A DNA stretch of 17,754 nucleotides, taken from assembly GCA_019594195.1 (NCBI GenBank), contig JAFDTP010000034.1, positions 1 through 17,754 on the forward strand. The letters run 5' to 3'. A model generated the notes under the pieces. That model was not told the DNA's origin. It did not search any database and worked only from the letters and a program-made list of their open reading frames with translations. This DNA is from Thermoplasmata archaeon (GTDB lineage: Archaea; Thermoplasmatota; Thermoplasmata; Halarchaeoplasmatales; Halarchaeoplasmataceae). Positions 1 through 5,699 of this stretch are shown piece after piece; positions within the stretch are counted from its first letter, which is position 1, and the number at the start of each line of letters is the position of its first letter. The translations under genes and the position numbers were made by a program.

Positions 1-18
1 AGACTTCACACGCAAATA

Positions 19-140
19 CCCGACTTAGCTCAGTTTGGCTAGAGCGGGTGACTGTAGTTGGTATTTATACTTGGGCCTATCCTGGCCTAACATCACCCGC
101 GGAAATCACCAAGCCCCCGGTTCAAATCCGGGAGTCGGGA
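19..140 (+). tRNA. tRNA-Tyr (GTA) with a 47-nt archaeal intron
   Basis: The gene folds as a full cloverleaf. The 7-bp acceptor stem is CCCGACT/AGTCGGG (19-25 with 133-139), the D arm GCTC/GAGC (28-31 with 42-45), the anticodon stem GGTGA/TCACC (47-51 with 106-110), the variable loop 111-115, and the T arm CCCGG-TTCAAAT-CCGGG (116-132). The anticodon GTA lies at 54-56. C1-G72 and A73 match archaeal tRNA-Tyr identity. The cloverleaf closes only if 58-104 is removed, an intron after nucleotide 37, the canonical archaeal site. CCA is encoded at 141-143 and a run of eight T follows. The 3' end is partly repeated twice downstream. Confidence 0.95.
58..104 (+). other. tRNA-Tyr intron with bulge-helix-bulge splice motif
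   Basis: Exon bases CTGT (52-55) can pair with GCGG (99-102) as a 4-bp central helix with two G-U pairs. Flanking three-base bulges AG^T (56-58) and AA^A (103-105) put the cuts after 57 and after 104, as expected for the archaeal splicing endonuclease. The intron body forms a 7-bp hairpin (71-77 with 84-90, loop 78-83). The outer helix beside the 5' bulge is imperfect (59 against 98 is a mismatch). The intron also contains a second ATCACC (92-97), identical to the exon strand at 105-110. Confidence 0.85.
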
Positions 141-143
141 CCA

Positions 144-151
144 TTTTTTTT
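144..151 (+). terminator. T-run terminator after tRNA-Tyr
   Basis: Eight consecutive T directly follow the encoded CCA. Oligo-U tracts end transcription in archaea. The same tract, with nine T, follows the third copy of the tRNA 3' end at 330-338. Confidence 0.6.
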
Positions 152-174
152 AGGATTTGAACTCCGGTTCACGA

Positions 175-287
175 ACAAATTTGTAATTTGTGAGTCGTAG
201 GAATCTCTGATTCCTACTAGAATCCGGGAGTCGGGACTTTTCCTTACAGTCAAAGTCTCTCTTCCTCCGCGGAATCATAGATTCCGC
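175..287. repeat. Cluster of perfect short-loop inverted repeats
   Basis: Three perfect hairpins with 3-nt loops lie between the tRNA-tail copies. The first is ACAAATT/AATTTGT (175-191), the second GTAGGAATC/GATTCCTAC (197-217), and the third GCGGAATC/GATTCCGC (269-287). The second and third share the arm GGAATC/GATTCC with different loops. Each of these two lies upstream of a copy of the tRNA 3' end. A fourth hairpin of similar design is at 473-492. Function is unknown. Confidence 0.65.
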
Positions 288-336
288 TATTCCCTCGTTA
301 CCACTGCGGGAATCCGGGAGTCGGGACCATTTTTTT

Positions 337-551
337 TTAGGATTTGACCTCCGGTTTCAGAATGAATACTATCATCCCATGGTCTCTACCGGCCTTTAAA
401 TGAACAGTATCCAAAGTATATGTGCTGGTTTTATACGGTGTTTCGAAAGATTCATCTGATTTCACTTCTTCAATCGGCTGAAGACAGCCGATACGCCCAT
501 CGCTACCTGAAATAAGACAACTAACATAGTTGCTAATCTTTTACCCTTCAT
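337..551 (-). pseudogene. Frameshifted small secreted protein gene
   Basis: Reading the minus strand from 551, ATG follows a GAGG site and opens a 29-codon frame. It begins MKGKRLATMLVVLFQVAMGV, a typical signal peptide: basic start, hydrophobic core, then VSA. It stops at 462-464. In another frame, a coding-like tail of about 45 codons includes PIEEVKSDESFE and LKPEVKS and ends with TAA at 337-339. Joining them with one shift near 473-492 gives a secreted protein of about 75 residues. The break coincides with a perfect 8-bp hairpin (ATCGGCTG/CAGCCGAT), a plausible indel hotspot. The tail lies inside the third tRNA-end repeat, and copy one carries a similar tail (REPEFKS then stop). I do not recognise the family. 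A sequencing error is possible. Confidence 0.5.
473..492. repeat. Perfect 8-bp inverted repeat at the frameshift site
   Basis: Arms ATCGGCTG and CAGCCGAT are separated by AAGA. The repeat sits exactly where the two frames of the small secreted-protein gene must be joined, so it may be both the cause and the marker of the lesion. Confidence 0.6.
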
Positions 552-596
552 AATCATCCTCAAAATGATAAATAAAAGAATATATATTATCTCGTA

Positions 597-610
597 AATC
601 ATATATATCG
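597..610 (+). promoter_or_regulatory. TATA-like element for the beta-propeller gene
   Basis: The AT stretch AATCATATATATCG lies about 26 bases upstream of the GGTGAG ribosome binding site, which would give a leader of roughly 12 bases. A second AT block (577-590) could serve the divergent minus-strand gene starting at 551. Confidence 0.4.
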
Positions 611-642
611 TTTTTAACGATTGATATAGCGGTGAGTATCAA

Positions 643-1824
643 ATGAATATCAAAAAAAATTACGTTATCATGATCATTGCAATGCTGATCATCTCTATTT
701 TTTCTGCCGTATTGTTGGTAAGAGGTAGAGAAAATTCTCATCCTGGTCCTATAGTTTGGGAAGAGACTCGGATAGAAGATCATTATATTGGGGGTCTTTC
801 GCATTTTGATTTGGATGACAACATGCTCTATTCTAATCCTCAGCGAAATCAATTGATCGCTGTCGATTTAGAAGATGAAGAGGTGCTTTGGAGCCACGAT
901 CATCATTACATCTATCAGGATTCAATCGTGAACGAAACGATCACCGCTATTTCCAAATATGAAGATGTAGTTTACATCGGCGATCGCATCGGTAACGTTG
1001 CATCTATAGATGCTGAAAATGGTGAAGAGATCTGGCAAAATCGTATACATATAGGAGAGGTCCGTTCCCTAGACCTTTCGGAGAACAGGCTTTTTACTGG
1101 TGGTGGAGACGGAGAAGGCCGAGGAGTCAGAGCTGTTGACATCGAAACAGGAGAAGAAGTGATGAACCATACTCACGGAGGAGGCGCTTATTCTGTTCAT
1201 GTCGAAAACGGAGTAGTTTACTCCGCTGAAGCAAATAAGATTATAGCTGCTGATGTAGAAACAGGGGAGAAGATATGGGAACATTCTTACCATGGTAATG
1301 ATGCATTTACATTGGCTGTTGAAGACGATACCGTTTACAGCGGAGGGAGCGATGAAATCATAGCCTATGACGCTGAAAAAGAGGAAAAGATTTGGGAACA
1401 CACACATCACACTGAGAGACAAACCACTCGCGAAGGACGAGGAATAAATACGATACAAATAGATGAAGATGTTGTCTATAGTGGATGTGGAAACGGAGAG
1501 ATAGTGGCGGCAGAAAAAGAAACAGGAGAAGAAGGCTGGACTTTTGATCATTCATCCTATGTCAGAACGATCCAAACTACTGATGATGATATATATATTT
1601 CTGGACGCTCTCCAAATTATTCACTCCATTCGATAACGATCAGAGAGAAAGAGGGTGGTTTATTTTTAGGGATGTCAAGAACTTTGTCTAGCTGGGTGGA
1701 AAGTGTCCTAAGTGCTTTGGCAAACAATCTTTGGTGGGTCACCCTCGGTCTACTTCTCATCGGTAGTATCGTCGGTATCTTCTTATTACCTCCGAAAAGA
1801 GAGAAAATGAAAGGATCTGATTGA
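643..1824 (+). CDS. Membrane-anchored PQQ/WD-like beta-propeller protein
   Basis: This 393-residue protein has a hydrophobic N-terminal segment (about 8-26), then about seven repeats of beta-propeller type, then a C-terminal membrane helix (about 357-378) and a short basic tail. Each repeat follows the pattern V-V-Y-x-G ... A-x-D-x-E-T-G-E-x-I-W, as in PQQ-like blades; clear units are near VVYIGDRIGN, VVYSAEANKI, TVYSGGSDEI and VVYSGCGNGE. The propeller is probably outside the cell, tethered at both ends. No enzymatic motif is seen, so it is more likely a scaffold or binding protein. Blade ends are unusually rich in His (HDHHY, HTHHT). The start is supported by GGTGAG at 631-636, six bases before the ATG. 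The specific role is unknown. Confidence 0.8.
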   Translation: MNIKKNYVIMIIAMLIISIFSAVLLVRGRENSHPGPIVWEETRIEDHYIGGLSHFDLDDNMLYSNPQRNQLIAVDLEDEEVLWSHDHHYIYQDSIVNETITAISKYEDVVYIGDRIGNVASIDAENGEEIWQNRIHIGEVRSLDLSENRLFTGGGDGEGRGVRAVDIETGEEVMNHTHGGGAYSVHVENGVVYSAEANKIIAADVETGEKIWEHSYHGNDAFTLAVEDDTVYSGGSDEIIAYDAEKEEKIWEHTHHTERQTTREGRGINTIQIDEDVVYSGCGNGEIVAAEKETGEEGWTFDHSSYVRTIQTTDDDIYISGRSPNYSLHSITIREKEGGLFLGMSRTLSSWVESVLSALANNLWWVTLGLLLIGSIVGIFLLPPKREKMKGSD

Positions 1825-1874
1825 AACTTATATCGAGAAAGTCGTTGAAATCAAAACAAACACTGCAAATCAAG

Positions 1875-2326
1875 TTAGTACTTTCCATCTTTAACCTCAT
1901 CACTTCCTTCGAAATGTACTTCTATTCTCACTTTCACTTTTCAGAAAGACCACCTCCTATCGCTGCGAATTCTAGGGTATGTAGTCTTCCTCAACCATCT
2001 TCCATCGACCGCCCAGGTATAACCCATTTTAACGGTGAATTCATTCGAGTCGATGTTAAAACCAAATGATTGAGGCTGCTCTTGTTGCTTAGAAGACTCC
2101 TGATAAAACAAACACTTGTGTTAACTGTATTCTGAAGGGGATAAGTATGACCTCTTTCCTGGAGAGCTAAAAATTGAAAAAACCCTATCTCAAAGTCTTC
2201 ATCGAACTCTTCTATCGCCTGGAGATCGGATCTTATATCTATATGAACAATGATCTAACGCTGATATCCGTTTGAGTCTAGTATATATGATCCTGAATTT
2301 CCCGACCATCTCTTCAAAACTTTCAT
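1875..2326 (-). pseudogene. Decayed gene of unknown family downstream of the transglutaminase-like gene
   Basis: An ATG at 2326 overlaps the stop of the upstream gene (ATGA), as in a coupled operon, but its frame meets TAG after 23 codons. Coding-like stretches then occur in several frames. Examples are DESFEEMVGKF, DLQAIEEFDEDFEIGFF, then FGFNIDSNEFTVKMGY through DGRWLRKTTYPRI to a TGA, and after that stop, in the same frame, KVKVRIEVHFEGSDEVKDGK, ending with TAA at 1875-1877. At least three lesions are needed to join them into about 150 codons. The best reading is a real gene that has lost function. I do not recognise the family. The stretch 1825-1874 holds nothing I can identify. Confidence 0.45.
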
Positions 2327-3516
2327 CTTTTCTTTTTATCATAGACTGAATAGATGAATATAGAGGAGATGACAGAAGGTATAACTATCCAAGCTTCAAA
2401 ACCCGGGAGAGCGAATCCGTTTCTTACAACGATCCGGCCGTCGGTTTCCATCCTGACATCGTCGAAATCATCCTCGACGGGTTCTAGTTCTCCACCACCC
2501 CATTTTATGTATTTGTAAAATTCTTCGATATGATCTTCTTCACCGTCATCTACCCAAGTTGTAAAACGTAACGCGTCTCTGAAATAGAACTGGTCGTTCA
2601 CAGTATCTATGTTGACCCATCCACCCGTGTTGTTTTCCGAGATGATCTTCGTTCTTATCCATCCGTGGCCGCCCCATCTTTCACCCCCTCTATCATATAA
2701 AACTCCGAGTTCTATCCAAGCGGGTATCCCCACAGCTCTAGAGAGAGAGGCGTAAAGAAAAGATTGTTCGTCGCAATCTCCAGTGCCGCTCTCCAAAACC
2801 CAATAAGCATGCTTGGGCAGTCTTCCGGGCCTTCCTATCTCATATTCGATATTATCATCGATCCAATCATAGATCGCCCTGGATTTGTCATAAATATTTT
2901 CCTCATCCTGGACGATCTCTTCAGCTAAATTTTCTATTTCCGGATGGTCAGGTTCTATCATCCAGTCTCTGTCGCCATCGCCATTACGGTCTTGATCCAG
3001 CCTCCACTGGTTTTTGTTGTATTTCTCTTTCAATTCATCTGAGATATCATCGGTGGTTCCAGAGTTCTCTGAGGAGTAATCCCATGATACCGTACTTGTT
3101 CTCACGTCGTAACTCATCATTATCTCATCACTCCCCGAAGGTTCGATTTGTCTATCCCAGGCTTTCCATTCAGATCCGTATTTTCGATAAAAATTAGGTT
3201 CTGGGTCCCAGTCGATACTATCTACGTATTGGATATCGCTTTCAGTTATGTTGTAGGGTTGAGCTATGGTCAAATTGTAATCTAACGTATTGTTCATTAT
3301 ATCACTCTCGACAGCAGTATTCCGTAGTGTTACCCTTCTTTCTATAGTAAAATCAGCTCTTTCTGGATAGACCCTTCCAGTGGTAAAAGATCCGTGAAAG
3401 AAATCCATTATAGGGACCAAAAATACAGCAGATAATATCAAGAAAACTATCAGTAGACCTATGATCGCCAATAATGTAGAATCTCTAGTATGACCCCTTT
3501 TATTTTTCTTCGCCAT
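2323..3516 (-). CDS. Membrane-anchored transglutaminase-like protein
   Basis: A basic N-terminus and one membrane helix (about residues 15-42 of the longer form) lead into an extracellular region with a transglutaminase-like domain at about 205-320. The expected triad is visible: Cys250 in GTGDCDEQS, His286 in GGHGW and Asp306 in NIDTVND (numbering from the ATG at 3522). A second hydrophobic helix near the end (about 371-392) and KKKR suggest a two-anchor topology. Such archaeal proteins are usually predicted cell-surface cysteine peptidases or cross-linking enzymes; the substrate is unknown. Two ATGs compete, at 3522 and 3516. A TATA box centred near 3542 predicts transcription starting at about 3516, which favours leaderless initiation at the second (MAKKNKRG). 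Confidence 0.8.
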   Translation of the reverse strand: MAKKNKRGHTRDSTLLAIIGLLIVFLILSAVFLVPIMDFFHGSFTTGRVYPERADFTIERRVTLRNTAVESDIMNNTLDYNLTIAQPYNITESDIQYVDSIDWDPEPNFYRKYGSEWKAWDRQIEPSGSDEIMMSYDVRTSTVSWDYSSENSGTTDDISDELKEKYNKNQWRLDQDRNGDGDRDWMIEPDHPEIENLAEEIVQDEENIYDKSRAIYDWIDDNIEYEIGRPGRLPKHAYWVLESGTGDCDEQSFLYASLSRAVGIPAWIELGVLYDRGGERWGGHGWIRTKIISENNTGGWVNIDTVNDQFYFRDALRFTTWVDDGEEDHIEEFYKYIKWGGGELEPVEDDFDDVRMETDGRIVVRNGFALPGFEAWIVIPSVISSIFIYSVYDKKKR

Positions 3517-3538
3517 CACCATAATTAAGAGGTGGGTT

Positions 3539-3546
3539 TTATATAA
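3539..3546 (-). promoter_or_regulatory. TATA box for the transglutaminase-like gene
   Basis: Minus-strand TTATATAA lies between the stop of the upstream membrane-protein gene and this start. Its centre is about 26 bases from the ATG at 3516, fitting a leaderless transcript. Confidence 0.5.
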
Positions 3547-3549
3547 TTA

Positions 3550-4239
3550 TTAGGTGCTATTTGTGTCATCTTTTTCTTTTTCAAGCTCTTGTAGCTTATC
3601 AGATACAACTTCAGGAAATATCTCGCTGTAAACGTAAAAGACCAAGAATGTTCCATAAATGGCTCCGATAACCAATATAATAAAGTCAACGACTAGACTG
3701 AACCTTCCCTCCCAAAAAAATGTTATCATGGATACGTGGAGACCGCTGATAAGGAAAGCTCTGATCAGATACCGCCAAAAATCTCCTTTTTTACTTCCAT
3801 ACCCTATGATACCTCCGGTGGAAGCCTGGACAAAAGTGTAATTATAGGATAACAGCAGTATCAAAACGAGATTCACTGGATCCAAAGCGAATAATTGGAA
3901 GCCATATATAAATGTAAAGACCATCATCACAGATATACCGGCGCCGAAAGCGAACCCATAGAAAGGAGCATCGTATTTCATACGAAACGGTCTCTGCATC
4001 ATGGCTAAAAATTTTATTATCTCTAACAGCGCTATCAGCAAAAGCGCTAGTACGATGTTACCTAAAAAGAAGAACATCGAAAAGAAGCCTACTCCCATCC
4101 CTACTGCAAGACCTACTAGTATCATGAAGAGGGCTTTATTGGCTTTGAAATATCTTTCATACTTACCCAAGGGAAAATACAGTACGATGATAGCGGGCGC
4201 GAACACGACCAATCCTAATATCGTCGTAGGACTGAACAT
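3550..4239 (-). CDS. PrsW-like multi-pass membrane protein
   Basis: This 229-residue, highly hydrophobic protein has about seven or eight predicted membrane helices and a charged C-terminus ending in KLQELEKEKDDTNST. Its layout resembles the PrsW/CPBP-type intramembrane peptidases: an acidic motif in a helix (LLEIIKF), then a glycine-rich helix (YGFAFGAGIS), then a late His in a helix after a basic loop (RAFLISGLHVSMI). The match is partial. PrsW usually has a paired Glu-Glu in the first motif and a Glu after the glycine-rich helix, where this protein has Met-Met. It may be a non-catalytic relative or an unrelated membrane protein. It starts 12 bases after the thpR stop with no close ribosome binding site, so coupling to thpR is likely. 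Confidence 0.5.
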   Translation of the reverse strand: MFSPTTILGLVVFAPAIIVLYFPLGKYERYFKANKALFMILVGLAVGMGVGFFSMFFFLGNIVLALLLIALLEIIKFLAMMQRPFRMKYDAPFYGFAFGAGISVMMVFTFIYGFQLFALDPVNLVLILLLSYNYTFVQASTGGIIGYGSKKGDFWRYLIRAFLISGLHVSMITFFWEGRFSLVVDFIILVIGAIYGTFLVFYVYSEIFPEVVSDKLQELEKEKDDTNST

Positions 4240-4251
4240 GTGGATGGATAT

Positions 4252-4839
4252 CTAAAGGGTGATCTCCTCTAGAGTGTGATATTCGGGACCACTTTTTTTC
4301 AATACGCTCTTCTTCAAGGTCAGTTTTTCGACTTCCCAAGTCGCAAAATCTTCGTCCTCATACTCTTCTATCGTACTCTTCAATCTTTCCTTATTCTTAC
4401 CACCTTTCACCCTAGCAACTGTGAAGTGAGGAGAGAATTCCCTATCGTCTCTTTCGAAACCTAGAGGGACTAGTTCTTCTTCTATCCTATGAGCTATATC
4501 TGACAGAAGCGAGAACTCCTCATTCTTGGATGTCTGTGTTTCTTCCGAAGAGACCTCAGAACCAATCCAAACCACCTTCATAAATCCAAGATGTGGAAAA
4601 GCTCCTGTCCCTTTCAGATCGATCTTGAAAGGGTCGTAAGGTTCGAGTGCAAATTCCGTTTTTTCGACTATCTCTTCTACGAGGTCTTCTTCAGTGTCCC
4701 CTAGGAACTTGACGGTCATATGAAGTTGACTGGGATCGACCATGTTTAGAGGTGCCCCAGTTCTCTCCACTTCATCGATGAATTTGAGCATCTTGTCTGT
4801 CGGCTCTACATCTATCGAGATAAATCCTCGGAATGTCAT
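4252..4839 (-). CDS. thpR: RNA 2',3'-cyclic phosphodiesterase (ThpR/LigT family)
   Basis: This 195-residue protein of the 2H phosphoesterase family hydrolyses 2',3'-cyclic phosphate RNA ends and, in reverse, can join tRNA halves by 2'-5' linkage. Both family motifs are present: HMTV at residues 40-43 (followed by KFLGD) and HFTV at 138-141 (followed by ARVKG). The N-terminus RGFISIDVEP is the standard first strand, which fixes the start at 4839. The length is normal. It is the first gene of a minus-strand group with the PrsW-like and transglutaminase-like genes, with no obvious functional link. It is divergent from the RNase PH gene, another RNA 3'-end enzyme. The stop is TAG. Confidence 0.9.
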   Translation of the reverse strand: MTFRGFISIDVEPTDKMLKFIDEVERTGAPLNMVDPSQLHMTVKFLGDTEEDLVEEIVEKTEFALEPYDPFKIDLKGTGAFPHLGFMKVVWIGSEVSSEETQTSKNEEFSLLSDIAHRIEEELVPLGFERDDREFSPHFTVARVKGGKNKERLKSTIEEYEDEDFATWEVEKLTLKKSVLKKSGPEYHTLEEITL

Positions 4840-4938
4840 GGATTCTCATATAAAACACCTTTCTTAATTCTTTCGGCACACTATCTCCTACGAAAAACCT
4901 AATTTTTTCGATAACTCCTGTTTTTACTCTACCTAACA

Positions 4939-4946
4939 TTTATATC
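4939..4946 (+). promoter_or_regulatory. TATA box for the RNase PH gene
   Basis: TTTATATC lies about 26 bases before the predicted start of transcription near 4968. AGGTG at 4972-4976 follows as the ribosome binding site ahead of the ATG at 4983, giving a leader of about 15 bases. Confidence 0.5.
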
Positions 4947-4982
4947 AGAACCCCTTCTAACAGGGTTAAAAAGGTGTAAAAG

Positions 4983-5696
4983 ATGTCTAGAGGAGACAGA
5001 GCGAATGATGAGTTACGGAAGACTTCCATAAGACCTGGCTATCTGGAAAATCCTAAGGGTTCAGCGCTGATAGAGACCGGAAAGACAAAAGTCATATGTA
5101 CCGTAATGGTGGAAGAGTCGCTCCCACCGTGGATAGATGAAGAAGAAGCCGATCACGGATGGCTCACAGCAAAATACGGCATGCTGCCCGGTAGTGGAGA
5201 AGAAAGGATCAGACGAGAAAGAAGAGGAGCTAAAGGAAGGACCAAAGAGATACAGAGGTTGATAGGAAGAAGTCTCAGAGCGGGTATCGATTTAGAGAAA
5301 GTCGGTCCAAGAACACTTTGGATAGACTGCGACGTCCTTCAGGCCGACGGCGGTACGAGGACTGCATCCATCACGGGTGCCTGGGTGGCTTTGAATCTGG
5401 CCGTTCAAAAAATGCTCGAAGCCGGTGATATAGAATCCGACCCTATGACCGGAAAGATAGCGGCGACCAGCGTGGGCATAGTCGAAGGAGAAGAAAGGCT
5501 GGATCTATGTTATGAAGACGATTTTAATGCAGATGTTGACATGAATGTCGTGATGAACGAGGAAGGTGAATTCATCGAGATACAGGCCACCGGTGAAGAG
5601 GCGGTTTTCAGCAGAGAACAGCATGATAGATTGTTGGATCTTGCTGAAAAAGGCATCGAAGAACTTCTAGAGGTGCAAGAAAAGGCCCTTGAATGA
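4983..5696 (+). CDS. rph: Ribonuclease PH (bacterial type)
   Basis: This 237-residue phosphorolytic 3'-5' exoribonuclease belongs to the family that trims tRNA 3' ends in bacteria. The full-length match includes DELR near the start, GSALIETGKTKVICT (26-40), GRTKEIQRLIGRSLRA (85-100, with the phosphate-binding Arg86), DCDVLQADGGTRTASITGA (115-133) and the catalytic acidic stretch LDLCYEDD..ADVDMNVVM (173-191). It ends with a conserved GIEEL helix. These signatures fit bacterial RNase PH, not archaeal exosome subunit Rrp41 or Rrp42. The base composition resembles the neighbours, so any transfer is not recent. The gene converges on the helicase gene with three bases between the stops. It may act alone as a hexamer in tRNA maturation. 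Confidence 0.92.
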   Translation: MSRGDRANDELRKTSIRPGYLENPKGSALIETGKTKVICTVMVEESLPPWIDEEEADHGWLTAKYGMLPGSGEERIRRERRGAKGRTKEIQRLIGRSLRAGIDLEKVGPRTLWIDCDVLQADGGTRTASITGAWVALNLAVQKMLEAGDIESDPMTGKIAATSVGIVEGEERLDLCYEDDFNADVDMNVVMNEEGEFIEIQATGEEAVFSREQHDRLLDLAEKGIEELLEVQEKALE

Positions 5697-5699
5697 AAT

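Larger units (their letters stand above)
125..357. repeat. Three partial direct repeats of the tRNA-Tyr 3' end
   Basis: The 17 bases AATCCGGGAGTCGGGAC occur at 125-141 (inside the tRNA), 221-237 and 311-327, spaced 96 and 90 bases. Copies one and three are longer, about 45 bases each (125-170 and 311-357). They share the tRNA 3' end, CCA, a T-run and a following AGGATTTGA(A/C)CTCCGGTT stretch, with one T-length difference and few substitutions. No second full tRNA is present because the 5' half is missing. Archaeal integrases commonly use tRNA 3' ends as attachment sites, so att-site remnants are one reading; local tandem duplication is the other. There is no integrase gene in the window. Confidence 0.8.

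Noticed and set aside
125..357. CRISPR-like array
   Set aside because: There are only three repeat copies, of unequal length. They match the tRNA 3' end, and the intervening stretches are hairpin-containing and not spacer-like. No cas gene is present.
337..551. Programmed frameshift in the secreted mini-protein gene
   Set aside because: No slippery heptamer is present at the shift, and the neighbourhood already shows gene decay. A simple indel at the hairpin is the more economical reading.
541..852. Minus-strand 103-codon frame over the start of the beta-propeller gene
   Set aside because: It is mostly antisense to a well-supported gene, has no ribosome binding site and has a composition typical of a shadow frame.
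1821..2069. Plus-strand 82-codon frame after the beta-propeller gene
   Set aside because: It lies antisense to the decayed minus-strand gene. Its residue make-up (Ser, Pro, His rich) is that of a shadow frame.
1991..2326. A 112-codon frame with a single in-frame TAG that could be read as pyrrolysine
   Set aside because: TAG is used as a normal stop by two other genes here (thpR and the small membrane protein). The part after the TAG also loses coding character while a different frame gains it, which fits decay better than readthrough.
4848..4856. TATA box for thpR directly before its start
   Set aside because: The AT stretch is only about 12 bases from the ATG, too close for normal initiation. 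The next ATG would delete the first strand of the fold.
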